64,000 nt of DNA, taken from assembly GCA_035048485.1 (NCBI GenBank), contig CM068587.1:24467034-24531033 (forward strand), read 5' to 3'. Each line of letters starts with the position of its first letter. Position 1 is the first letter of the stretch. Shown piece after piece: positions 37,710-50,800 of this stretch. The notes beneath the pieces are model-generated. The model did not search any database. It was not told the DNA's origin and saw only the letters and a list, made by a program, of their open reading frames with translations. The position numbers and the translations under genes were made by a program. Origin of the DNA: Pteria penguin (lineage: Eukaryota > Mollusca > Bivalvia > Pterioida > Pteriidae).

Positions 37710-38599
37710 CCATAATTACCCATGTAAAATGCACACTTTTTTTCAGAAATCCGACATTGATTCGTGGATGTGCATTACACATGGGAACTAAAATATAACA
37801 ATTTTTTCAAAGGATTTGTACATGATTTCCATCTGAATATGACAGCTAAAATGTCAGTATGTACTAAAATCACAGCAGGAAGTTAATTGGCTATGGAATG
37901 CATACATAATCCTTCATTCTCGTATGTCTGATAATTCTGACAATCAATGTATTGATGTATTAAGTAGAGTTTTACATATTTAATTGTAAGTTACACTGGT
38001 TTGATGTTTAATAAGACAGTCATAAATTGCCACTAATTGGCCCATTGTATACCTTTCACCTATACAGTTAGATATCCACTGTGCTGAGTATAGATTTCAC
38101 CCTCTAACAATACCGACTGCAAAGCATTGTACCCACACATCAAATGGACAGAAAGTGTTCATTTAGTAAATATCAAGAACATTGAATTTAATGACCATGA
38201 AAGTACTTAGCATATATCTCTAACTTTAATTGAAACAGAATTATTTGTTACAGACCTATGGCAACTCTATTAGATCCATTATAATTTTGAGTCCTTGTAT
38301 GATTAGTTTTACCTCCAATAATTGGTATTTCTAAATGGACGAATTTTGTCCGGGATGTATAAAGATATATAAAGAATTTTGTACAGTTTGTATTCATTGC
38401 TATGTGAAAAAACGTACAGTGCTGGATAATTCACACTACTGTAAATTAACAACATGAACACTAGCTTCATGGCCATCCACTATTTATCAATTTTTTACCT
38501 GGGCATTATACATGGGAGGTGGGCTTTTTCTAGATTTTTTTTCTCGATTTTGGGGGTGCACATTATACATGGGTGTGCATTATACACGGGTAATTACAG
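37710..38599. mobile_element. 890-bp non-autonomous DNA transposon in the DHRS7 3' UTR
   Basis: 27-bp imperfect TIRs (left CCATAATTACCCATGTA, right complement CTGTAATTACCCGTGTA, both followed by AATGCACAC, four mismatches in all). The paralogous 3' UTR at about 61,590-61,620 reads straight from GCTGATACACT to TATACTGATCTAC with nothing between, so it is the empty site and proves insertion. There is no transposase ORF. The target duplication is short (TA or TTA). Confidence 0.8.
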
Positions 38600-38829
38600 T
38601 ATACTGATCTACAGATAAAGCTATACTATGTATTTTGATCTTGATTAAATGATTCATTTCTATATATGATGCAATGGTAGCTTCTGTATATCTATTCTTT
38701 AACTTGTAAGACTTATTTTATAGATTTTTACTGCAAAAAGAGGTCTTACAAAAATGTCTGAACTATTCTCATGGTTGGGGGAGCATGACTCATCCATACA
38801 ATACACCTCTGGATTCACCACTGTTATAC

Positions 38830-41800
38830 CTAATGTTGACCTTCTCTTATCTTCTGAACTGCTTTCAGGCCAATCCTCTTTGACACACTGAAAAAAAAAG
38901 TAATATGTATGCAATCACATGTACATCTACAAAATGATATTTTATGATGAGTATTAAGTATTGGTATCTATTACTGCATTCTTATGAATGAATTCCTTCA
39001 TCATCCTGTCAATATTAACACACTGAAAATGTAAAACAATGAAATGCTTACATAATCATCAAACAACAATGTTAGTATTTGGGTGGTTCATAAATGCTTT
39101 TTGTAATTTTTTTTTCTTTTTATTGAAAGTTTTGTGATTTCTATAGAGGAAGCAATACACTGATAAAAATCCACATATTTTGCTTGTTTCTTCAAAGAGT
39201 AAGAATTTATATGTCCTTTAAAAAAATAATATTAAGTAAATATGTCGATACGACAATGATATGAAGCCGACGTGGCCTAGTGGTATCGTGCTGGACTCCT
39301 GATCGAAACGCCGGGGTTTGATTCCCGCTCTGGTCATGCCAGTGTCCTGTCCTTCGGATGAGAGTAAAAACCGAGGCTCCATGTCGTGGTACGCATGGCA
39401 CGTTAAAGATCCCTCACTGCTTCGGGTGGGTCCGTTGCAAAGGTCAAAATTTGTATGCCCAGCATCAGGCAGATGCCGTCACCATATATGTGAAATATTC
39501 GTGGTGTGACGTTAAACAAAACTCAATCAATCAATCAATCAAAACGACATCGATATGCCATACTATATGCCCCACCAGCAGCAAACATCAAATATGACAT
39601 ATTTTATACAGCACATGTAGTCCAAGGCCCATAACCCCAAACTTTGAATGAACAGCATTCCCCTTACAATATGCACATCTATATATTGTGATCTTTGGTT
39701 GTACCAAGTTTCATTGAAATCCTCCAAAGTTTTAAGCAGGATTTGTAAGGTGAAGGTGAATTGGAATTTTAACCATATAGATCTATGCATAGACATCCGA
39801 GGGGCATAATTCCATAAAAAATAATATGATAGTCACTAAATTACACCTTGATCTAAATATTTTCATGATGTATCTATATATCTAATTTCAAGTAAATATG
39901 TGCATTCACTGCAGAGATAGAGCACGAAAACTTTTTATTATTGGAAATTTTCTAAGTTCATGGGGCATAACTCTGTCAAAAATTATTCAATCGAATGCAA
40001 ATCATCTCTTCACCTAGATTATCTCAAGATGTATTAGTATGCCAAATTTCAATTCAATATGTGCACCTATTGCAGAGATATAGCACAGAAACGAAATGAT
40101 GATGGAATGACAGAAAGGAGTAACACTATATGCCCAAACCAATCTCAATGGCAGGGCATGAAAATGGACAGTATGATGAAAATCACAAATAATATCCAGT
40201 TGCAATTCTTGTCATAATTTAATGGAATAGAAAATACTAGAAATGCAAACTGAAAAATGATCAGAAAGTTTTCTGAAAATATAACAACATCATTAACAAA
40301 GGGATAAAATACTTACAACTTAGAAAGATTTGGAAAGTACTGGTTTAAATATAAGAAAGCCAATACAGGATTTCTTGACATCCATGTCTCATCCAGTTTG
40401 TTAGCAATGGAAATGGCACACAATTCAGCACACCGTTCAGTAGACATTCTTTTTTCTGCTGCATTCATTGAACCCTCTAACATCTGCAAATCAATCAAAA
40501 CCTCTACCATAAACTGTCCACTCATTTTGCTGAGTGCATATTACATTTCTAAAAAATAAGTATCAAAAACAGAAATGACACTAAATGGCATTAAACAACT
40601 TTTATGGCAGTTTTCAACCATATTTTTACTGCTTTTCCATCCCCTAGATTTTCTATCACTCTTTCACATATTCATGATATTTGGGTCCCATTAAACTTGC
40701 ATCTAGACTATATGAAACTTGCTTGTATCACTTTTACATGTCTTGGTACACCAAAAATTTATCAACAACATGCATCTTGTTTTTGAAAATGGATAATTAC
40801 ACATGAAAAACTTTCATACATTAATTTATAGGAAACTAAAACCGGTCAGCAGGTCATTCATGGCATCACATGTCTGGTTTAGAAAGTACACAGTGCACAA
40901 AATAAACTGGCACACTAAATGCTTAGACTGCCTATCAATGTATACATCAAAGATATTTGGAGATAAAGTTTATGTTTTCCATGTCATGGGCACAAAAGAA
41001 ATTCTATTTCATCAAATTTTGAATTATCTTTTTACCTCCAATTATCATCACAAGTTATTACCCTTATGACCCTATTCAAGTATCCATCCAGTTTGTTAGT
41101 AGATACATGTATGTGCTATTTTCATAAACTACTTGCCACTTGCTACTTCAAACCAAGGCAAAATAATACAGGAGAGCTATCTTTGAAATAAACCTTTTAC
41201 TTAATATATGGATGAACTGTATGTATTTACCTATCAAGATGTCATAGGAAGAACTTTTCAAAGGATTTAAATAGCTTTTCACTATAAAAGCCTTAAAATT
41301 GAGGTGGGATCAACATTGCAGCAAGGTCTAGCTTTGAAAAAAAACTGGATACCAGATGCCATAAGGATAATTTATATCAAATATGAAGTCATTGTGGCTT
41401 GTTGTTCTTCAAAGGAACATTTTTAAAGATTTTTCTACATAAGACCATTTAAACTATAGTGAAACTGCAGGGCCTTCCATAAAACAAACTGAATACCATA
41501 GGTTTTAAAGATGTTGTATACTATTTATGTCAATTTGGGTAGTGAATCTTAAGAAGAAAATTCTAATATATATGTTATCTATATAAACTTAAGTAATAGC
41601 TCAGGGTTTGACATTAACTTTTGAGAGATGTGGTCCAGTTGGACAGTCTCTTTGAAATTATACCCATCCAAATTCAAATCTTGGTGGTCCAATTTTACAT
41701 AATGTCGCTCAAGTGATTCAAGTCCAGATTCTAATTAAATTATTACATTTTATAAGAGCTTACAAAAGATCTAGTAATGTTTTAATATGAAATAATCATA

Positions 41801-44800
41801 AATCTGTGGTAGATCATCACAGTATTGGGGAAAATAGCCACACAGGTTACTCGTTATGCTACTGACAATCTGAAAGTAATTTTTTTGTAACATCTAAATC
41901 TAAACATTGCAACAGTCGAAAAACTCCACAATAGCAGCACTAACCCGATTTCATTAAAGCTACCAACATACAGTGTACATATTATGATTGACAGCATTAT
42001 GACACTGGTAGATTACGATATGCATTATAAGAATATAATCTTCTCATAGGACATGTTCAAATGTTACTTTATTTCACACAACTTGTATATATATATGAAA
42101 GTTGCTTTCGATAGATTTCCTTTGAACCATTTTGGTATTTTGATGCACTGTTATTTCGTTCAAAAGATCCGTAATACTTATTGCTACTGTTAAATACTGA
42201 GCCCATGTTTGTCAACTTGAATCCATCAACTGATAGCAGTTTGATAACATTCACAATAAAATAATTCAGATGTAAAAAATTTATACTAGACAATGTCGGT
42301 CAAACGTGCCTTAATGTTGAACTCTGTAGCTGTCTATAAAGGTAAAACGCTAAATCATTCAGTAGGGTCTTCACTAGAAAAACTTGATGCTACATATCAT
42401 AAAGATTCTGTATACACAAGCAACATCAGAGAATTGTGGTCTCCCGCTTTTGAGGTTCTATCAGTAAGGTGCAGTGATCTGTGACATATTGTTGTGGTTG
42501 TGCATGTCTGCAGACACACATGCTAAGTATGAAGGCCCTATGTCTTACAGTTAAAAAGTTAAACTGAAGTAGGTCAAAGGTCATGGGTCAAGGTCACATG
42601 ATAAACAAGAGCAACGCCTAGCGTGGCATAATACGCCCGTCGCTTTATTCGGACAGGATCAATTCGCATTTGGCATGATTTTCATGAAAAACATCTGACG
42701 TTTACTGAAGTTAATTGCGTTACATAGCATTTTATCATAGGAATAAGTCCAAGGGCAATAACTTCTGCAGAAATGGTCCTATCCAACCCATCTTGGAACT
42801 TGACCTGCCATAAAAACCTTGAAACTTTTTAATACAAGCCCAGCCCCCCCTTACACCTCCCCCCCCCCCTCCTAAAATTATAAATTTCTCAAAAATGAAG
42901 AAAAAGATATCAATACCTGTAAAATATGTGGAAGTTGGTACATTTTACTTGTTTCATGGTAAATTTCATAATGTTTTTACAAAAATTAGATTTTTAATGA
43001 ATTTTCAAAACAAAATCTTGAAATTTAAAAGTCCAAGGGCCATAAATCTGTCAAAAGTAGGTCGATCGTATCAAAACTCGAACTGGTACTGACGCCGCTT
43101 AGAATAAAGCTATATACCAAATTTCAACGCAATATCTTGAAAGACAGCAAAAAAAAAACATGGCCTAGGACATATGGTCAACCCACCCTCCCTCTAAAAT
43201 TATAAATTTCTCAAAAATGAAGAAAAAGATATTACAAACCGTAACATATGTGATAGTTGGTACACTTTACTTGTGTCATGAGAAATTTCATAATGTTTTG
43301 AAAAAAAATAGATTTTTAATGAATTTCTGAAAAAATCTTGAAATTTTGTAAGTCCAAGGGCCATAAATCCGTCAAAAGTAGGTCAATCGTAACAAAACTC
43401 GAACTGGTACTGACGCTGCTTGATATAAGGCTATATACTAAATTTTAACTCAATATCTTGAAAGACAGCAAAAAAAAAATCCGGAAAACATGACCTAGGA
43501 CATATGGTCAACCCCCCCCCCCCTAAAAGTATAAATTTCTCAAAAATGAAGAAAAAGATATTAAAAACCGTAACATATGTGATAGTTGGTACACTTTACT
43601 TGTTTCATGAGAAATTTCATAATGTTTTGACCAAAAATAGATTTTTAATGAATTTTTTTTTTAAATTTTGAAAGTCCAAGGGCTATAAATCTGTCAAAAG
43701 TAGGTCAATCGTTACAAAACTCGAACTGGTACTGACGCCGCTTTAAATAAAGCTATATACTAAATTTCAACTCAATATCTTGAAAGACGGCAAAAAAAAG
43801 TCCGGAAAACATGACCCCAGACGCACCGACACACGCACGGACGCACGTACGAACAGCGCCATAACATAATACATCCCGTCTAATGACAGGGGTATAAAAA
43901 TTCTGGTACACACAGAAAGGTATTGCAATTAGGAATACACATGCCAAATGTGAAGGCCCTAAGTCTTACGGTTTAAAGGTTACATTGAAGTAGGTAAAAA
44001 GATCACGGTCAAGGTCACATGAAAAAAATTTTGGTACCAACCGAAAGGTTTAAAGTTTTTGTGACAGACGGACGGCTGACAGACAGACAAATGAGATTTA
44101 ATATCCCCACACTTTCGCGAAAAGCTGGGGACAAAAATATAAAATCATTGAGGCTTTTAATTTTTGGAAAAGACAGTTTTTCAATACTTTTCCTAAATAA
44201 GGCTATGAAAAACTTTCAATGCCTGAGGCAAGATGAAATATTGCTACAGTGTCTTCCTTTCTTCTACAAGTCATATTGTATACTAAATATAAGTTTATTT
44301 TGTATAGCGGAAAAAAAATTTTAAAGTTCCAGCAATTTAACACATAACATACAGAGGCCCTACTTCAGGGCAATGACAATTATTTCAACACAATTTCATC
44401 TCCTTTCTGAGAGGATTATACAATACAGTAATATATATGACTGCATCTGTGCAGCAGTTTAGAAATAGTCTAAAATGACAATAAGAATTATCGATCCCTA
44501 AGAAAATTCTAGTGAATAATACATGCTTTTTCAAAAATTCTTTTTTTACTAGAGGAAAATATCATACATAAATAAATTGGTGTTAAAACATTACCTACCC
44601 ATATTTGTTTTTGTTTGAGCAAGAAATCAATATTATGGAGTCTTAACATGCTTAATTCATATTTTTGTAATTTTTGAGTCAAACATATCATCTTCTAGTT
44701 TGCATTGCACAGCCAATGTTATGTAAATCAGCAGATTATAAACTCTTCTTATTTGTAGTATAATATCTTTCCTTCATGGTTCAGTATCAATTTTAGAATC

Positions 44801-47800
44801 CCTTAAATATCTTGAGGGAAAAAGGCTGTCTTGCATCACTGGTTGCTAAAATTATTCCCCCATATGTATACATCAAAATGTGATATTAAGGGTGCTGATA
44901 ATGTAAAAACATGTGCAAATCTCATTTTCTTGATTTATTTTCATTCTACAATACCACATGTACTTAATAAACATACGTAATATGTATGTATCAATGTTAG
45001 ATTTCATGCAAAGTAAGATTTTATTACCCTACCCCTAATTTGTCCCCAAATCATTTTAAAAACAATGAGAGGGCAGGTCTTACAGAGATGAGTTACATGT
45101 GTGGTTCATATTTTCACACTGCACTTTTTCTGCAATATCAGGTGTTTCTTTGAACATAAATATATTCTATATAACCATGCTAAATCTTAAAAATAAACAA
45201 AATAAAAGAAAAACATCCTCTTATTTGGGCACAAAATTTATGCAAACAACTTGGTAAGTTGTAATAAATCAGAAATATGTTTAAGACTCATAGTTTTACA
45301 TTATTTTGTTACTACATTGTACTATAATATATATGCTATTTTTTATGAAGACAAATCAACACAGTTTTATTTCCCCTACCCCTCCTTCTGACAGAACATA
45401 TATGATGTCATCCAAGGATCGAGAACCCTTAAATGTGTAACATATTCATGGGCTGACAAACAGATGACAGACAATACACTATAAAAGTTCACTTTATATT
45501 AGCTAACAAATATTTAGGCAACTACATTTCCTATGCACAATGTCACACACAGAATGAATGGATATCCACACGGATGGCTGAGATGCTGTCAAAATACAAT
45601 CTTGTGCAAATTGTCAAAGATTTATAGATGTAAGTGTAGGTAAGGGAAGGATATTTTGGTAAGTGTAAGTGTATTTACCTCCCCTGATTTTTCAGTAAAA
45701 GCAACCGCCATGTTGTTTGAAAAAGTAGGACCAGGGCATATTGATGTAACAGCCACATTTCTATCTGCAGTTTCTACCCGAAGACAATCAAACCAACCCT
45801 TTTAGAAAATAAGAGAAATGTTACTGAAAAAAATATATGTATGCATACCTCCCCTTCATTCTCTGTGAAAGCAGTCGATAGAATATTGGAAAAGACAGGT
45901 CCTGGACATATGGACGTTACATATATCCCTTGATCTGCCACCTCTGTACGTAAGCTATCAAACCAACCCTAAAAAGAATGTCCGTAAACTTATTTCATAA
46001 ATCATTTGCCAGGTATTGACAATGTATGTAATAACTAATATATCAATATAAACCACAACATTTCCTTCATATCTTTGTCACAAATATAACTAAAAATGAC
46101 TGTAACATCCATTGCAGCAATACTGACACACTGATTATAAGGTAAACTGTATTTTTTCTTTTTGTACTTCAGTTCAAACAATTATTTACGATAGCACATA
46201 TAAGCAACCCTTTCTTGTTAAACAAGAGGTTTAAATGGGCCTATATTGCTCACCTGAGCACATCTCTTCATTCGCAAACAATTGACTGCTTAAAAATATT
46301 TGCAGATACATATACTCTCTTGCTTATTGCAGTGATTCAGATTGGCGTCGGTCATCGGTCATTGGCGGATAAAAATCGGAAATGACCGATAAAAATTTGC
46401 TGTCTTGGTCAAAATGACCTATTACTTAAACTCTACCAGGACAGAATGACCGATCATTTTTCCCGTATAGTGGTCAATACAAAACTCGGAAATATAAATA
46501 TAATTTATTATTCAGTTTTTAATCGATTCTGTATTTTGTGAATAATTTTGAGACGATCCCTGTACTTTCACTTTTCATGTTAACATGTCTGAATCATTAA
46601 AGCGTTTGGCTAATAGCCCCGTATTCACAGCTGATTTAAAGTGTCAAATTGACATAGATAAAAATGCCGCCAAAGACAAAAACAAGGCTACTTTCGGGCC
46701 AAAACATTTTGGAAAATTTTGGTTTATGTAATGAAGGTAAATGAGTCTGAAACTCAGCAACAGACTGCCGCTGACGACTCCAAGTCAACATCAAATTCAA
46801 ATAGCGCCCCTGGCCCCGTTCATATTCGGAAATTTCAAGATTCTTGGCTGTCAATTTATCCCTGGTTGAGATATGAAAAAGATAAAAATGAAATGACTTG
46901 CGATGTATGTATAAACGCATCAAGAAGTAATTCCTTTACAAAGGGAAATGGCAATTTCAGGACAAGTTCTCTAATTGAACACCTCAAGGAGAATGATCAC
47001 CAAGCTGCCCTAATCATTCCCTCCCTACAAAATAACATGAAAACAAGAGGCCCAAGTGGGCCTATATCACTCACCTGAGTACTTAGATTATCAGTCATGC
47101 ATGAAGGAAGAATTATTTATTTTTGCATTACTGTGACTAAGTCAACACAAATGTTGAAAATATGTCAAATTTTATTTCAGACCAGAATAAAAAACCACAG
47201 TTTTTTGCACATCCATTCAGGTGATTTTGATATTCAGCATTTGCTCTGTCTCTGCAAGATGTGATTCAGGGCAACAAGTTTGTCATTTTCTTTCGGTGGG
47301 ACCTTTTGTTGACTGATTTCAAGTCTGGGTCATGAACAACCATTGTTTCAAATATTGTCCAGATCCAATTCAAAATGGCCTAATTTCATATGTTGAGTGT
47401 TGAGAAACATCTAAAAACTTATTTAGATGTGTAAAGAAATGAAAAAAACTTTTTGACCACAGCGGGATTTGAACCGCTACTCTCCATATTTTAATTAGCA
47501 AGGGGTATATGTACTATTGTGAGACCTATTTTTTAGACATGGTGGCACCATCTGTTGACCAATTTGGATGAGATGTAAAAATTAATAGAGGACCTATAGT
47601 ACTTCATGTATACCATGTTTCATTAAAATCTTTCATGTGGTATAACAGCAGAAGTTAAAAATGTGAAGAATTGTCCCTATACACCCTCATTTGGAAGTCT
47701 TAAAAAATTCATAGAAAATCCACATATTGAGATATTGACTAAATTCTTTCAAAATAAGATTCCTTATCATAATTATGATCAAAATAGTCTATAAGAAATC

Positions 47801-50800
47801 ATCATTATCAATTAACTAGGAAATATGACACTTTTCTGCATTGAAATCACGAAGTCCAAAAAATGTCGAAAAAATTTCTAAAATCTGATTTTGGAAGGGA
47901 ACCAAAATGACAATACTTCTTCACTCATCCCTCTAGATCATTTCTTTGCACTCTGTTTGTCTCTGTATACAGCCAGTATGAAGAAGCAGATTGTCAAAGG
48001 AGGGTGCTCTTTTGTGACCTACTTTTGACTATGGTGGCGCCACCTGTAAAGAGGCCTGAACGAAAACGACAAAATTTAAAAGGGATTATAAGGGATTTAT
48101 TTCTACAAAGATTTACTAAAATCCTTTGAACAGTTTTGCAGAAAAAAGTGAAAATGTGAAAAATGCCCCCCCCCCCCCCCCCCACCGTTTATTTGGAAGT
48201 GTTAAAAAATTCATAAAAAATCCAAAAATGGAGATATTGACAAAATTCTTTCACAATAATATTTCTTACCATAATCATGATCAAATTAGGCCATAAAAAC
48301 TCATCATTATCAATTAACTGAAAAACATGACACTTTTCTGCATTGAAATTACTAAGTCCATAAAAATGTCGAAAAAACATCAAAAATTTGATTTCGAAAC
48401 AGAACCAAAAATAACAACACTTCTTCAGACATCCCTCTAGATCATTCCTATGTATTCGGTTTGTCTCTGTATGCCCCCGGTCTGAAGAAGTTTGTTAAAG
48501 GAGGGTACCCTCTGTGACCTACTTTTGCCTGTGGTGGCGCCACCTGCTGACGGATCTGGACAAAAAACAACAACACTTGTAGGGGACCATGAGTACTTCA
48601 TGCATATCAAGTTTCATCAAATTCTGTTCTGCAGTTCTGAAGAAGAAGTCAAAAATGTGAAAAGTTAACAACGGACGGACGACGGACTACGATTGATCAC
48701 AATAGCTCACTTGAGCCTTCAGTTCAGGTGAGCTAAAAATGACTCATTGTTTTTTGTCAGATCAGACAAAATGACTAATAAAATTTTGTTGGTTTAGGTC
48801 ATCTGTCCTATAAGATTCAGTTTCAATCTGAATCACTGTTACTGTGTTTTTGACTACTGATAAATGACTGCAAACTTTGAATCACCAGTCTTAGGCATGT
48901 CAGAACAGGTCATAATAAACAAAAGAACAATTTATATACCTCAAGAACATCAAATTAAATTACCCAGTAATTACCCTCGACTCATAGATTACTATGATTT
49001 GAAACAAACAAATGCTCTATAGTCTGTTTTAGTACAAAATAAAACAAATAAACAAAATTTGCCCCCAGCAGGGAGAGTGCAACCCTTAAGCATGTATTGT
49101 GGGCTAAAATTAAGTCAGGAATCTTTTCCAGATAACTCCTCCTACAGTGACCTTGACTTTGCAGATATGACCTTTGAGTCAAAGTCATGACACACCCCAG
49201 GATCCTCAGCAACAATTCTGTGAAATATCATTCAAATCCATGCAAGGTATAAAAATTTATGGCCTACACGAGAATCAAATTGACATAAGCATTGTGACCT
49301 TGACCTTGCAGATATGACCTTGAAAATCAATAGGTTTCATCCAGTCATAAGAAATGAGTATGCAAAAGTTGCATTATCAAAAATTTGCTATTTTGCCCCC
49401 AAAATGACCTTGACCTTTGACCTTGATATTTAAAATAAAAGGGTTTGTCCTCATGCCATAAGACATCAGTGTTCTAAGTTTGAAAGTCCAAGCCTAAAGT
49501 TTATGGTCAGTATCGTGTTAACAAGGAACAGACAGACCCACAGTCCCACAATGCCACCCCATAATACATCCAGCTACCACGGACGTATAAAAACCACATG
49601 GATGTTCTATTTACCTGTATAGCATGCTTGGAACCAGTGTAGGATCCAGAAACAGGTGCCCCTGTAATATTCGATAAACATTTACATCAAAAGACAGACA
49701 CCATATTATATTTAGATCACGCTTTTCTTCCTGCCCTTAAGAATTAATTCTCATTTTATCTATTAGATTGTGATAAAACCAAATCTACTTTTCGTGTATT
49801 CTGAATTGATATATATTTCATATATGACGAATTCAATTTCATATTATAATTTTTTATCAAAACAAAGTTCTAAGCATTCAAACGATAGATTCACAAAGTC
49901 AAAGAAGATAAAATTCGTTTCCCAAATTAACTTTACCTAATTTTCCAGCCACGCTACTCATGTTGACAATATGGCCCTCCCTTCTCTCCAGCATACTTGG
50001 CAAGACAACCTTAGTAAGGGAGAGAACTCCTAGGACATTCAACTCTAGGACTTCACGATCCACTGATAATGCCGTTTTTTCCCACTTAGCTCTCTGACTT
50101 CTTCCAGCATTATTAACAAGGATATCCACCTGTTAATACATTAACTTCATTACCACAATAAAAACCACAATAAAAACTTTCAGTAACACTTTACTATTTG
50201 TACTTAGTTTAATTATATCTATGATGAGATATTACAAATTCCATGCTTACTTTACTGAATTTTTTGCATACAGCATCAAAGGCAGCTTGATGTGTCTCAA
50301 ACTTCAACACATCCAGTGGCAGAACCAGGATATCTTCCTCTTTTGTTTTGCCTCTTACTATAAAATGAAAAACAGATGAACAAAGAAGTGAAAAAACTTA
50401 AGAAGCAGTGAACAGAAACAACTGTGTGATACAGTATTCTCTATATAATAAGTAATATAGTTATGTTCCTATGCGGGTGTATGTGTGATACAGTATTCTC
50501 TATGTAATAAGTATTATAGTTATGTTCCTACGCTGGTGTATGTGTGATACAATCTTCTCTATGTCATAAGTAATATAGTTATGTTCCTACGCTGGTGTAT
50601 ATGTGATGCAGTATTCTCTATGTAATAAGTATTATAGTTATGTTCCTATGCTGGTGTATATGTGATGCAGTATTCTCTATGTAATAAGTATTATAGTTAT
50701 GTTTCTACGCTGGTGTATATGTGATGCAGTATTCTCTATGTAATAAGTATTATAGTTATGTTCCTACGCTGGTGTATATGTGATGCAGTATTCTCTATGT

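Larger units (their letters stand above)
35670..38829 (-). other. Inferred long 3' UTR of the DHRS7-like gene
   Basis: Non-coding, but recognisably similar block by block to 59,495-61,887 behind the second copy: the CATTTCTATATATGATGCAA block, the CTCAAACTTSATCAA block, and the block around the polyA signal. It is interrupted by an 890-bp transposon (37,710-38,599) absent from the other copy. Without that insertion it would be about 2.3 kb. Transcription is inferred, not shown. Confidence 0.5.
46330..48838 (+). mobile_element. hAT-like DNA transposon relic with 6-bp target duplication, in DHRS7 intron 5
   Basis: Perfect 15-bp TIRs CAGTGATTCAGATTG (46,330-46,344) and its complement (48,824-48,838). 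The CAGTG start is the usual hAT end. The flanking duplication is TTATTG (46,324-46,329) against TTACTG (48,839-48,844). The related sequence at 36,295-36,310 (CATCTTATTGTGTTTTTGAC) looks like the unoccupied site. A transposase-type zinc-finger fragment lies inside, cut by a second element at 47,037-48,735. Confidence 0.8.

Noticed and set aside
38699..38914. ORF containing [17 protein letters not shown] as the C-terminal exon of DHRS7 (and its counterpart at 61,766-62,047)
   Set aside because: The donor of exon 7 leaves phase 2 and the TTTCAG acceptor forces another frame, giving [18 protein letters not shown], which fits the DHRS7 family. The long ORF is an overlapping frame that happens to stay open.
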